A stretch of 21,572 nt of DNA from Ruminococcaceae bacterium UBA1691 (GCA_002320555.1 DCJV01000029.1:7573-29144); one strand, 5' to 3'; shown: positions 1 through 8,020, counted from the first letter of the stretch. A program made the numbers and translations. The notes: generated by a model not told the origin, from the sequence alone.

Positions 1-63
1 TATTTTTTCGCGGTCAGGCAGGTGATCGTCAATCGCCTGATGAAATAGATTTCTTCGTTTCAT
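1..63 (-). CDS. Start of a gene overlapping the sigma factor, probable anti-sigma factor (partial)
   Basis: An open frame begins with ATG at 63 and runs off the left edge after 21 codons. The peptide begins MKRRNLFHQAIDDHLPDREK. A perfect AGGAGGT ribosome site lies at 72-78, 8 bases before the ATG, inside the end of the sigma factor gene. The two genes overlap by 35 bases, so they are probably translationally coupled. In Firmicutes the gene directly downstream of, and overlapping, an ECF sigma gene is usually its membrane anti-sigma factor, and these often start with a short charged cytoplasmic segment like this one. That identity is inference from position; no domain is visible in 21 residues. 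Confidence is high that a gene starts here and moderate for its role. Confidence 0.6.
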   Translation of the reverse strand, partial: MKRRNLFHQAIDDHLPDREKI

Positions 64-619
64 GTTCAGCTACCTCCTGCCATTGGAATATCGCTTCCAA
101 TTTTTTCAGAGTACGGTACAGGCGGCTTTTCACAGTGTTTTCATTCACATGGAGCATCTGTGCAATCTCCTTCAGGCCAACATCCTGCGAGAAATAGAGG
201 ATGAAAATCCGGAAGGTCAGCAGGTCTCCCCGTGACAGGTACTCCCAAATTTCATCACAGAGCACACAGTCATCCGGGTCCGCTTCCGTTTCCAGTAGCT
301 CACGCTCGATCGCCTCAAAATTTTCCTCCCTGTCATGAGGAGAAAAGACGGGGAGACAGCTTCGCATCATACGGGTTGCGCCATAATGATGGTTGAGCTC
401 ATTGCGGGCGATACGCATGACATAGTGATGAGGATTGCGCACCGTTTCTCCCGCCCGGCGCATGCGCTGGTAGAGGCCTAAATAGGTGTTTTGCACCAAA
501 TCCCCAATATCTGAAGGGGAGGCACAGTGGCAAACGATATAGCGCAGCACGGCGTCATAGGTTTCTTCATATAGCTGGGTAAAAGCTGCATCCAACGCTT
601 CCTGCGTCAACTTCCTCAC
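29..619 (-). CDS. ECF-type RNA polymerase sigma factor
   Basis: This 196-residue protein has the two-domain layout of extracytoplasmic-function sigma factors, which direct RNA polymerase to a small stress regulon. The sigma-2 region is at about residues 12-80 (acidic DIGDLVQNTYLGLYQRM core, then an RNPHHYVMRIARN stretch). The sigma-4 helix-turn-helix is at about 130-175, with GLKEIAQMLHVNENTVKSR and RTLKKLEA, the usual -35 recognition layout. The linker (about 85-120) is acidic and contains C118 and C121 (DDCVLCDE), not recognised as a known motif. The start codon is GTG at 619, preceded on the minus strand by AGAGGGAAAA. The gene overlaps the next one by 35 bases, which suggests a sigma/anti-sigma pair. 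No convincing autoregulatory ECF promoter was seen upstream. Confidence 0.9.
   Translation of the reverse strand: MRKLTQEALDAAFTQLYEETYDAVLRYIVCHCASPSDIGDLVQNTYLGLYQRMRRAGETVRNPHHYVMRIARNELNHHYGATRMMRSCLPVFSPHDREENFEAIERELLETEADPDDCVLCDEIWEYLSRGDLLTFRIFILYFSQDVGLKEIAQMLHVNENTVKSRLYRTLKKLEAIFQWQEVAEHETKKSISSGD
72..78 (-). promoter_or_regulatory. Strong ribosome binding site inside the sigma factor gene
   Basis: The minus strand reads AGGAGGT here, 8 bases upstream of the ATG at 63 and inside the last codons of the sigma factor gene. It fixes the start of the overlapping downstream gene. Confidence 0.75.
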
Positions 620-780
620 CCTTTTCCCTCTTCAGATGATCTGTTTCGATGATAAACGTCCATTCTAATAGAGTGCGTTGAGCGGCAGTTAGTTTCCGAT
701 GGCGGTCATTTTGTTTTCTTTGGATTTACACTACTATATTGCCCTTTGCCCCCGGTTATGCGGAAAAAGCGATCAAACGG

Positions 781-805
781 AAAAAACGCCCGCTTGCCAC
801 GGACG
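781..805 (-). terminator. Rho-independent terminator after the PHP gene
   Basis: On the minus strand a 6-base-pair stem (CGTCCG with CGGGCG, one G-U pair) with a 7-base loop TGGCAAG is followed directly by six T. It lies 40 bases past the PHP stop codon and before the sigma gene, so it separates the two units. Confidence 0.65.
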
Positions 806-845
806 ATTTCCTCAGAAAAGAATGGGTAACATAACCGGCACCGCA

Positions 846-1628
846 CTATGCCATATAGCCCCGCGTTATCTGCTCAAGCTTTGAAATTTGCAGCCCGACG
901 TCCTCCGGCCGGTGGGCGTCAGAGGCGGTCTGGACCCGGACACCCCTGCGGAGCATTGCCTGCAGCAGGGCCGGCTCCATCCCAAGCCGTGCGCCGCTCC
1001 GGCGGGCGATGCCGCTGCTTTGTTCGGCGTACATCCCGCTTTGCGCCAGCGCTGCGGCCAGCTTTTCATAAAATGGTTCCAAAGAAAAAGAGGGGTGGTG
1101 ACCAAATAGCTTGAGACTGTCAGGATGCGCCAAGCCATCGTAAACGCCGCATGAGGCAAGACAGATGCTCAGTTCAAAAAAGCGGCGGTAGGCCCAGTCG
1201 ACATCGACGCCTCTCCAGAGCTCAGGCTTATGATCGAAGGCAAAATGATCGATGAAATGGACGCTGCCAACCAGAAAATCAAGACCTGCATCCCTGGTGA
1301 GCCCCGTCATAAAAGATTCATATCCGGGGAAATAGCAAACCTCAAGGCCGAATCGGATTTGAACAGGCCATTGTATTGCCCTCACCTCGTCAACGAGCCG
1401 CAGGTATTCTGCGAAATTCCGCTTCCCACCCTTCCGGTTCAGCCACGCATCAATGAAATCGCTTTGCGAGCGAACGGGAGCGTACATCGGCAGAAACTCC
1501 GGAAAGAGATAGCAGTGCTCCAGCAGATAGATTTCAGAAAGTCCCCTTTGCTGCGCAATCCTGACATATTCACGCACCCAGGAGAGAGTATAGGGGCCTG
1601 TTTCAAGATGGACATGACAGTCGATCAT
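846..1628 (-). CDS. PHP-domain phosphoesterase, histidinol-phosphatase-like
   Basis: This 260-residue protein begins MIDCHVHLETG and carries the metal-binding pattern of the PHP family (trinuclear-metal phosphoesterases, including HisJ/HisK histidinol phosphatases). Visible motifs are the N-terminal HxH (HVH), a GLEVCYFPG segment with the Glu ligand, GSVHFID, the AHPD motif, and the C-terminal SDAHRPEDVG. The length fits HisJ-like enzymes. The frame is open further upstream to 1817, but the ATG at 1628 has AAGGAGA 6 bases before it and the extension would lie inside the peptidase gene. It starts 34 bases after the M16 peptidase stop and ends before a terminator, so the two are co-transcribed. 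No other histidine genes are near, so the substrate is uncertain; another sugar or nucleotide phosphate ester is possible. Confidence 0.85.
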   Translation of the reverse strand: MIDCHVHLETGPYTLSWVREYVRIAQQRGLSEIYLLEHCYLFPEFLPMYAPVRSQSDFIDAWLNRKGGKRNFAEYLRLVDEVRAIQWPVQIRFGLEVCYFPGYESFMTGLTRDAGLDFLVGSVHFIDHFAFDHKPELWRGVDVDWAYRRFFELSICLASCGVYDGLAHPDSLKLFGHHPSFSLEPFYEKLAAALAQSGMYAEQSSGIARRSGARLGMEPALLQAMLRRGVRVQTASDAHRPEDVGLQISKLEQITRGYMA

Positions 1629-1662
1629 AAAAATCTCCTTATACTGTTCCCTGAAGATTCTG

Positions 1663-2922
1663 CTATCCCTGTGCCGTAATGGAAAGCTCCTCATAAAATT
1701 TTTCCTTTTTGATACGGCCTGCCGCGGAAATGGAAAGCTGATCGAAGCGCAGAAATTCCCCGGCGAGTGAGCGCACCTCATCAAGCGTGACCGCGCGTAC
1801 GCGCTCCATAATCTCATCCGCGCTTTTTACCTCGTTATAGAGCAGCTCGCCGCGCCCCATCTGGGCGGCGAGCGACTGTGTGGATTCCAGATTCATAATC
1901 AGCCCGGAGAGATACTGCTCCTTTGCGCGGGCAAGCTCCCGCTGCGTGAGTAAATCTGCAAAGCCATTGACAATGCGGAAAACTTCCCGCAGGGCCTTCC
2001 TCTCATTATGGGGTGAAAGCGCCATATCGACGCCGAGGATACCTGCCTCGAGATACGAGGCCGAAAATGCTTCGATCTCATAGACCAGCCCCAATTCCTC
2101 CCGGATGCGCTGATACAGCCGGGAAGAGGAGGAGGTGCCGAGGATCGACATGAGCAGGCGCATCGCAAAACGGCGGTCGTCCTGCGCGCCGATGCCGGGC
2201 ATTGCAAGTGCGAGCTGCGTCTGCTCAAAATCCTTTTTGCGCAGTGTGATACACCGGTGGTAGGCCGCTGCATCTGCGGCGATCGGATTGCCCGTATTGG
2301 CCAGGGCGCCAAAATTTTCCTCGCATAACCGCACGATTTCATCCCGGTCAAAGCGGCCACAGACCGCGGCCACCATGCGTTCCGGTGTGTAGAACCGGCG
2401 CATATGGGCCTTCAAATCCTCCGGTGTCAGGGATATGACGGTTTTTCGTTCACCAAGGATATTGGAGCCGAGCATATCGCCCTGCCAGACGCCCGCATAT
2501 AGGTTGTCTGCACAGATGTCCTCGGGGCTGTCCTCATACATATGCAGCTCCTCGAGGATGACGCCGCGTTCCGTCTGCAGGTCCCTTTCCGTCATGGCAG
2601 GTTGGGTGAGCATATCGCAGAGAATGTCAAAAGCGGTGCCGACATGCCGGTCGAGCGCGCGCGCATAAAAGCAGGTGTATTCCTTGGTCGTATATGCATT
2701 CAGCACGCCGCCGATTTCATCCATCTGCTCCGCAATCGCCAGCGCAGAGCGGCGGGTGGTTCCTTTGAACAGCATATGCTCAATAAAATGGGAGACACCT
2801 GCGGTTTGCGGCGTTTCATAACGCGAACCGCTTCCGACCCAGATGCCCATGGTGGCGCTGTGCGCCCAGTCCACAGGCTCCAACAGGATCCGGAAGCCGT
2901 TTGTTAAAGTTACTTTTTCCAT
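1663..2922 (-). CDS. M16 family zinc metallopeptidase (processing-protease type)
   Basis: This 419-residue protein is a single-polypeptide M16 peptidase of the pitrilysin/mitochondrial-processing-peptidase type. The inverted zinc motif HFIEH is at residues 45-49, giving the two His ligands and the catalytic Glu48. The third ligand falls at Glu125, 76 residues after the second His, as expected for the family. The second, non-catalytic half carries a serine- and arginine-rich segment (GTSSSSRLYQRIREELGLVYEI) typical of the C-terminal domain. The frame opens to 2976, but the promoter's -10 box lies inside that extension, so ATG at 2922 is the start; its ribosome site (AAAGG, about 14 bases upstream) is weak. 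It leads an operon with the PHP gene. Bacterial relatives are often called MlpA, YmxG or PepR; their substrates are poorly known. Confidence 0.92.
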   Translation of the reverse strand: MEKVTLTNGFRILLEPVDWAHSATMGIWVGSGSRYETPQTAGVSHFIEHMLFKGTTRRSALAIAEQMDEIGGVLNAYTTKEYTCFYARALDRHVGTAFDILCDMLTQPAMTERDLQTERGVILEELHMYEDSPEDICADNLYAGVWQGDMLGSNILGERKTVISLTPEDLKAHMRRFYTPERMVAAVCGRFDRDEIVRLCEENFGALANTGNPIAADAAAYHRCITLRKKDFEQTQLALAMPGIGAQDDRRFAMRLLMSILGTSSSSRLYQRIREELGLVYEIEAFSASYLEAGILGVDMALSPHNERKALREVFRIVNGFADLLTQRELARAKEQYLSGLIMNLESTQSLAAQMGRGELLYNEVKSADEIMERVRAVTLDEVRSLAGEFLRFDQLSISAAGRIKKEKFYEELSITAQG

Positions 2923-2955
2923 TTTTAATCCCGTGCCTTTCCAGAGATCTTTTTT

Positions 2956-2983
2956 ATTATACAGGATTTCAAACAAAAATCAA
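2956..2983 (-). promoter_or_regulatory. Sigma-A promoter of the peptidase-PHP operon
   Basis: The minus strand has TTGATT at 2978-2983, a 16-base spacer, then a perfect TATAAT at 2956-2961. Transcription would start near 2949, about 27 bases before the peptidase ATG at 2922. This excludes the longer open frame reaching 2976. Confidence 0.75.
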
Positions 2984-3072
2984 GACGGATCGAGCCCATA
3001 AAACAGACAAAATTACAAACTTTTCCAGATATTTTTCTTTTCCTAAAAAGAGATAAAATTGTTTCCGATTCT

Positions 3073-3104
3073 TTGACAAATTTTCTTTGCTTTTTACATA
3101 TAAA
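3073..3104 (+). promoter_or_regulatory. Probable promoter of the small membrane protein
   Basis: A perfect TTGACA at 3073-3078 lies in an AT-rich stretch upstream of the plus-strand gene. The -10 box is ambiguous: TACATA at 3095-3100 has a 16-base spacer but is weak, and TATAAA at 3099-3104 is a good match but spaced 20 bases. Confidence 0.45.
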
Positions 3105-3153
3105 TCTGATAAACTAATAAGCGTTTCCATAAAAAACAGAAGGGAGGTTACTT

Positions 3154-3684
3154 ATGCTCAAAACCTCAAATAAGCATGTTGGTATCTTTTCTTTTATCGG
3201 GAATAATATTCTGATGTTTATTTTTACATTGGCGTTTGGCGCGCTGATTACCTCACGCGGAATCGATCTTTCCGCAGTGACGCCGGCAAAGATTTTTTTC
3301 TCCGCAATGTACATAGGCCTGGTGTTTGTGGTGTCCATCGTATGTGGCTATCACAATAACCGTGGCGGACTGATTGCACTGCTGCTGGTCTCCCTGTATC
3401 CGATCGTTGGTACGATTGGCTCCACGATGGCAGTGCAAGCGGGCGTGAGCCTGTCAGGTGGTGCAATACCGTTCTATTTTGTTTTTCTCATTGGCAGCAC
3501 GCCCTTGATGCCGGTGATGGCGGCAGCCAATCTGACGCAGCTTTACGGCATCGAGCTGCTGGCGGTCTTTATCGCGCAGAGTCTTTTGATCGTAGCAGTC
3601 TGGCTGGCGGCAAGGGCCTGGCGGAAAATGAAGAAAAGGCTTGGAATTGATGAAAAAGCGGATAACGCAGTAAAAGTTTCATAA
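3154..3684 (+). CDS. Conserved-looking polytopic membrane protein, function unknown
   Basis: I do not recognise this 176-residue protein. It has about five hydrophobic segments (roughly residues 12-33, 46-66, 71-94, 104-124 and 131-153) and a basic C-terminal tail (AWRKMKKRLGIDEKAD), so it is an inner-membrane protein with the tail probably in the cytoplasm. The loop between segments 2 and 3 holds CGYHNNRGG, and several Gly/Pro-rich turns (GTIGSTM, IGSTPLMPVM) occur inside the membrane region. The start at ATG 3154 has AGGGAGGT about 6 bases upstream. It stands alone on the plus strand, between a divergent peptidase operon and its own terminator, so its neighbours say little about its role. 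It could be a small transporter subunit or a regulator of a membrane process; neither is supported. Confidence 0.8.
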   Translation: MLKTSNKHVGIFSFIGNNILMFIFTLAFGALITSRGIDLSAVTPAKIFFSAMYIGLVFVVSIVCGYHNNRGGLIALLLVSLYPIVGTIGSTMAVQAGVSLSGGAIPFYFVFLIGSTPLMPVMAAANLTQLYGIELLAVFIAQSLLIVAVWLAARAWRKMKKRLGIDEKADNAVKVS

Positions 3685-3695
3685 AAGAGCTCTAT

Positions 3696-3728
3696 TGCCG
3701 CCGGCAGGAATGCAGGCGGCATTTTTTT
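3696..3728 (+). terminator. Rho-independent terminator of the small membrane protein gene
   Basis: A 7-base-pair stem TGCCGCC/GGCGGCA with a 12-base loop is followed by seven T (3722-3728), only 11 bases after the stop codon at 3684. This is a textbook intrinsic terminator on the plus strand. Confidence 0.85.
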
Positions 3729-3737
3729 GAGAGGAAC

Positions 3738-3770
3738 AGCAGGCGGGCCGGCAAAACCGGCCCGCCTGCT
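3738..3770. terminator. Perfect 14-base-pair hairpin at the end of the ABC exporter operon
   Basis: Two perfect 14-base arms (AGCAGGCGGGCCGG and its complement) flank a CAAAA loop, 22 bases downstream of the stop of the second ABC gene (minus strand). The position suggests a terminator for that operon, but the bases that follow on the minus strand (GTTCCTCTC) form only a poor U-tract. It sits 10 bases from the plus-strand terminator, giving two hairpins back to back between convergent genes. Confidence 0.6.
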
Positions 3771-3792
3771 TAGCTGTATTGGCGCTTACGCA

Positions 3793-5655
3793 TTATGCAC
3801 CCTGCGCGGAAGGGTGATCGAACTGGCTGTTGTATAGCTTCGCATAGAAGCCGTTTTTCGCCATCAACTCGTCGTGTGTGCCCTGCTCCACGATGTCGCC
3901 GTCCTGCATACAGAGGATGAGGTCCGCGTCGCGGATGGTGGAGAGACGGTGCGCGATAATAAAGCTCGTGCGCCCCTCCATGAGATGATCCATCGCCTTC
4001 TGGATCAGCAGCTCCGTGCGGGTGTCGACAGAGCTGGTGGCCTCGTCAAGAATGAGGACCTTCGGATCGGACAGAATCGCGCGCGCGATGGTCAGAAGCT
4101 GCTTCTGGCCCTGGGAGACGTTGCTCGCCTCCTCGTTGAGCACCATATCATAGCCGCCGGGCAGCGTCTTGACAAAGTGGTGAACCTGCGCCGCCTTCGC
4201 CGCTGCGATGACCTCCTCATCGGTCGCATGAAGATTGCCGTAACGGATGTTGTCTTTAATGGACCCGTTATACAGCCAGGTATCCTGCAGGACCATGCCG
4301 AAGACCGAGCGCAGCTCATTGCGGGAAAAATTACGGATGTCGTAGCCGTCGATGAGAATTGCGCCCTCATTGACGTCATAAAAGCGCATCAGCAGCTTGA
4401 CCATGGTGGTTTTGCCGGCGCCGGTCGGGCCGACGATGGCCACCTTCTGGCCGGGCTGGATATTGGCGCTGAAATCGTGGATGATGATTTTATCGGGTGT
4501 GTAACCGAATTTCACATGCGCGAACTGAACGCTTCCCTTGACATGGATTAAGCTGTCCGTATCTGGCGTGTTGTCGTCCGGATTGATATGAACCACGACC
4601 TCCTCTTTGCTCTCCTCCTCTTCCGCAAGAAATTCAAAAACGCGTTCGGCTGCCGCTGCGGTCTGCTGCAAAACGTTGCTGGAATTGGCGAGCTGGTTGA
4701 TTGGCATCGTAAACTGGCGAACATATTGCATGAACGCCTGAATATCACCCACGGTCATCGCGCCGTGCGCCGCACGCCACGCGCCGAGGATGCAGACGGC
4801 CACCCAGCCCAAATTTCCGATGAAATTCATCACCGGCATCATGATGCCGGATAAAAACTGCGATTTCCAGGCGGAGGAATACAGGGTGCCGTTGTATTCG
4901 TCAAAGGTTTTGACGGCGGCTTCTTCGCCGTTAAAGGCTTTCATGACCATGTGGCCGCCGTACATCTCCTCCACATGCCCGTTGACATGCCCCAGATAAG
5001 CCTGTTGCTGCGCAAAATATTTCTGTGAGCGCTTAACGATCTTCAGGATGAAGAGAAACGAGAGCGGCAGGATGCACAGCGCCACGAGCGTGAGCTGCCA
5101 GCTGATGGTGAGCATCATCACGAGAATACCGATGAAGGTAGCTGCAGAGGTGATGATCTGCGTCACACTCTGGTTGAGCGACTGGGTTAGGGTATCGATA
5201 TCATTGGTCACGCGGGAGAGCACCTCGCCGTGGGTCACGCGGTCGAAATAGCTCAAGGGCATGCGGTTAATCTTCTGGACGATGTCGTTTCGCAGGTTGT
5301 AGGTGACCTCCATGGTGATGCCGGTCATGATCCAGCCCTGACCATAGGAGAAGAACAGGCTCGTCAGATACAGGGCGAGTAGCGTCAGGAGAATACTTGC
5401 GATTGCATTAAAGTCGATGCCGGTTCCTGTGCCGGTGATCTTGCCCATAATGCCGTTGAAGAGCTCTGTGGTTGCGTTGCCGAGCACCTTCGGCCCGACG
5501 ATGGTGAAGATGGTGGAGGCAACGGCAAAAATCATAACGAGAATCAGGCGGAATTTATAACGGCCGAGATAATGGAGCAGCTGCTTCATCGTGCCCTTGA
5601 AGTCCTTTACCTTGGGCTTTCCATGCGCCATGGCGGCAGGTCCGTGTCCTCTCAT
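3793..5655 (-). CDS. ABC exporter half-transporter, subunit with the catalytic Glu
   Basis: This 620-residue protein has an N-terminal six-helix exporter domain (about residues 33-325) fused to an ATPase domain (about 370-610). Walker A is GPTGAGKTT at 409-417, the Q-loop Gln at 457, Walker B LILDEATS with Asp537 and catalytic Glu538, and the switch His at 569. The signature is NVSQGQKQ (512-519), not the canonical LSGGQ. In heterodimeric exporters such as TM287/288 and BmrCD this pattern marks the subunit that supplies the working Walker B and the odd signature of the degenerate site. An acidic linker (AEEEESKEEVVVHINPDD) joins the two domains. The start at ATG 5655 has AAAGGAGGA upstream and overlaps the first subunit's stop by 4 bases (ATGA). 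Likely a multidrug or lipid-like substrate exporter; the substrate cannot be read from sequence. Confidence 0.95.
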   Translation of the reverse strand: MRGHGPAAMAHGKPKVKDFKGTMKQLLHYLGRYKFRLILVMIFAVASTIFTIVGPKVLGNATTELFNGIMGKITGTGTGIDFNAIASILLTLLALYLTSLFFSYGQGWIMTGITMEVTYNLRNDIVQKINRMPLSYFDRVTHGEVLSRVTNDIDTLTQSLNQSVTQIITSAATFIGILVMMLTISWQLTLVALCILPLSFLFILKIVKRSQKYFAQQQAYLGHVNGHVEEMYGGHMVMKAFNGEEAAVKTFDEYNGTLYSSAWKSQFLSGIMMPVMNFIGNLGWVAVCILGAWRAAHGAMTVGDIQAFMQYVRQFTMPINQLANSSNVLQQTAAAAERVFEFLAEEEESKEEVVVHINPDDNTPDTDSLIHVKGSVQFAHVKFGYTPDKIIIHDFSANIQPGQKVAIVGPTGAGKTTMVKLLMRFYDVNEGAILIDGYDIRNFSRNELRSVFGMVLQDTWLYNGSIKDNIRYGNLHATDEEVIAAAKAAQVHHFVKTLPGGYDMVLNEEASNVSQGQKQLLTIARAILSDPKVLILDEATSSVDTRTELLIQKAMDHLMEGRTSFIIAHRLSTIRDADLILCMQDGDIVEQGTHDELMAKNGFYAKLYNSQFDHPSAQGA

Positions 5656-7871
5656 TCCAATTCCTCCTTTGACAGCTGGGATTGTGCGATTTCGCGGTAG
5701 GTCGGGCAGGTTTTCAAAAGCTCCTTGTGCGTCCCTTTTCCGACGATGCGCCCTTCGTCAAGCACGATGATCTGCTGTGCGTTCATAATGGTGCTCACGC
5801 GCTGCGCGACAATCAGTACGGTAGAATCGCCGGTATGCTCCTGCAAAGCCCGGCGCAGGGCGGCGTCTGTTTTAAAATCGAGGGCGGAGAAGCTGTCGTC
5901 AAAGATATAGACCGGGGCTTTTTTTGCAAGCGCACGCGCAATGGAGAGGCGCTGCTTTTGCCCGCCGGAGACATTGCCGCCGCCCTGCGCAATGGGTGTA
6001 TGCATGCCCTCCGGCTTTTCCTGGATGAATTCCTTCGCCTGGGCAATTTCAGACACCAGGGCAATGTCCTCCTCGCTCGCATCCGGCGCGCCGTAGCGCA
6101 GATTGGAATCGATATCGCCGGAAAACAGGATGCCCTTTTGTGGGACATAGCCGATTTTTTCGCGCAGCTCATGCTGTGGGATTTTGCGTACATCTATGCC
6201 GTCAAAGAGAATTTCGCCCTTTGTCACGTCGTAAAAGCGGGGGATGAGATTGATCAAGGTGGATTTCCCGGAGCCGGTGGAGCCGATGAATGCGGTGGTT
6301 TCGCCCGGCCTCGCGGTGAAGGAGATATCGCTGATCACGTCCTCGTCCGCGTTTTCATAGCGAAAGCACACATCGCGGAATTCGATCTCCCCGCGCGGAT
6401 GCGCGCCGAGATGGACCGGCTGCTCCGCATCGCGGACGGAAGGCTCGGTGGCGAGCACTTCGTTGACGCGGTTGACGGATACTGCTGCGCGAGGCATAAG
6501 GATAAAGGTCATGCAGATCATCAAAAATGCCATGATGATTTGTATCGCATATTGCATGAATGCCATCATATCGCCCACCTGCATGGCGGATTGCTCGATC
6601 TGATGCCCGCCTACCCAGACGATCACAAGGGACATCAGATTCATCAGGAACATCATCGCGGGCATCATGAAGGCGGTGACGCGGTTGACAAAGCGGTAGT
6701 TGCGGGTAAGCTTGCGGTTGGCAACTTCAAAACGGTCTTCCTCATACTCTTGCGTGCCGAAGGCGCGTATGACCATCATGCCGCTCAGATGCTCGCGCAC
6801 GACGAGATTCAGACGGTCGACCAGCTTCTGGACGAGCTTAAATTTCGGCATGACGATCGCATAGATGACGGCGATAAACCCGATCAGGATCAGGACGCAT
6901 ACGGCAATGATCCAGCTCATGGATGTGCTCTTCGACAGTGCCATTACGACACCGCCCACGCCGATGATCGGTGCATACAGAAGTGTGCGGGGCACCAAAA
7001 CAAAAAGGAACTGGATCTGGTTAATATCGTTTGTCGTGCGCGTGATGAGAGACGCAGTCGAGAATTGGTCAAACTCCCCATTGGAGAACGAGGCAACCTT
7101 CTGGAAAACATCATGGCGCATATCGCGGCAGATGCCGGCGGCAAAGCGCGCGGAGCAGAAGGTAACGCCGATAACGGAAAGCACCATGCCGAGCGTCATG
7201 AGCAGCATTTTCGCGCCTGTAATCAGAATGTAATTGCGTTCGATCTTATCTGTATTGACGCCGAGCTCCTGATAGAGCTGTTTGGTCATGACCACGCCCA
7301 TCTGCGCGCCGATGGAATTGTCGGAGCCAGCCGCCGCCTGCTGCGCCTGCTCAAGCAGTTGCCGGGGCATGGTCTGGATCAGAGCGCCCATCGCATAGAG
7401 CTTAGACATATCCATTTCGGCAAGATCGGTCTGATCGGTCGAAATGGCCTGCCCGCTTGCCTTGGCCTGCGCCTGCAGTAGGCCCATCAGCGTCGTCATG
7501 CTGCGGCCATAGGCGGCTGCTGCGGTGGAATCGTCTTCTGCGGTCAGGATTGCGACCGCCTCTGTTTTGAGCAGGGGATAGTCCTCTTCATATTGCTGCG
7601 CTTGATGCGAGCCGGGCTGTATCGTTTTATAGCTCGCCTCCATCTGCGCTTTGTCCTCTGCCGTCATCAGCGTCTCAAAAAAATCAAGGCCCTTCCGGCT
7701 GATTGCCTTGGGCGCCTGTTCGGAGATGCCGCCCTGCTGGATGCCGACATTGACGATATCGGACATCAGGTTCGGCAGATTCAGATCGCAGGCCGCCTGT
7801 ACAAACAGCAAGACGACGCAGATGAGAATTGGCAGCACATAAGGCTTTGCATAGTGTAAAAGCTTTTTCAT
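5652..7871 (-). CDS. ABC exporter half-transporter, degenerate subunit with large extracellular insertion
   Basis: This 739-residue half-transporter pairs with the overlapping downstream gene. Walker A is GSTGSGKST (530-538) and the signature is canonical, NVSGGQKQR (633-641). Walker B reads VYIFDDS, with Asp659 in place of the catalytic Glu, and the switch His is Gln690 (IVAQRVST). Both changes are known in the degenerate subunit of heterodimeric exporters. The protein is about 150 residues longer than usual because some 180 residues lie between the first and second membrane helices (about 30-213), rich in Ala, Gln, Glu and Asp and so probably extracellular. The frame opens to 7940, but ATG 7871 has GGAAAGGG upstream and the upper ATG would be almost at the transcription start. 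The divergent MarR gene probably controls it. Confidence 0.93.
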   Translation of the reverse strand: MKKLLHYAKPYVLPILICVVLLFVQAACDLNLPNLMSDIVNVGIQQGGISEQAPKAISRKGLDFFETLMTAEDKAQMEASYKTIQPGSHQAQQYEEDYPLLKTEAVAILTAEDDSTAAAAYGRSMTTLMGLLQAQAKASGQAISTDQTDLAEMDMSKLYAMGALIQTMPRQLLEQAQQAAAGSDNSIGAQMGVVMTKQLYQELGVNTDKIERNYILITGAKMLLMTLGMVLSVIGVTFCSARFAAGICRDMRHDVFQKVASFSNGEFDQFSTASLITRTTNDINQIQFLFVLVPRTLLYAPIIGVGGVVMALSKSTSMSWIIAVCVLILIGFIAVIYAIVMPKFKLVQKLVDRLNLVVREHLSGMMVIRAFGTQEYEEDRFEVANRKLTRNYRFVNRVTAFMMPAMMFLMNLMSLVIVWVGGHQIEQSAMQVGDMMAFMQYAIQIIMAFLMICMTFILMPRAAVSVNRVNEVLATEPSVRDAEQPVHLGAHPRGEIEFRDVCFRYENADEDVISDISFTARPGETTAFIGSTGSGKSTLINLIPRFYDVTKGEILFDGIDVRKIPQHELREKIGYVPQKGILFSGDIDSNLRYGAPDASEEDIALVSEIAQAKEFIQEKPEGMHTPIAQGGGNVSGGQKQRLSIARALAKKAPVYIFDDSFSALDFKTDAALRRALQEHTGDSTVLIVAQRVSTIMNAQQIIVLDEGRIVGKGTHKELLKTCPTYREIAQSQLSKEELE

Positions 7872-7941
7872 TCGATCACCCTTTCCTTGCAGCGTACCCT
7901 GCACGCTGCCTCCGGGTTTCCTCCGGATAATAGTTAACATG

Positions 7942-7949
7942 ATTAATTG
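7942..7949 (-). promoter_or_regulatory. Putative MarR half-operator at the ABC promoter
   Basis: The minus strand reads CAATTAAT just downstream of the -10 box of the ABC operon promoter. The same 8 bases occur on the plus strand at 8109-8116, downstream of the marR -10 box. Shared position and sequence suggest one regulator binds both; this is inference. Confidence 0.45.
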
Positions 7950-7951
7950 AT

Positions 7952-7979
7952 ATTATAGTATCTAAAATTTAAGTGTCAA
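7952..7979 (-). promoter_or_regulatory. Sigma-A promoter of the ABC exporter operon
   Basis: The minus strand shows a perfect TTGACA at 7974-7979, a 16-base spacer and a perfect TATAAT at 7952-7957. Transcription would start near 7945, leaving a leader of about 74 bases before ATG 7871. Confidence 0.85.
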
Positions 7980-8020
7980 GACGAAATGGAGCAATTCCAG
8001 ATTCTTTACAATCCGTTCAT

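Noticed and set aside
620..700. A possible autoregulatory ECF promoter before the first sigma gene (GGAAAC near 690, GAAAC near 645)
   Set aside because: No matching -10 element (such as CGTC) falls at the required 16-17 base spacing, so I could not support it.
5682..7481. A 599-residue open frame on the plus strand
   Set aside because: It is antisense to the ABC exporter gene, whose frame has every ATPase motif. The plus-strand peptide is His/Asp-rich with no recognisable domain, as expected from a mirrored GC-rich coding strand.
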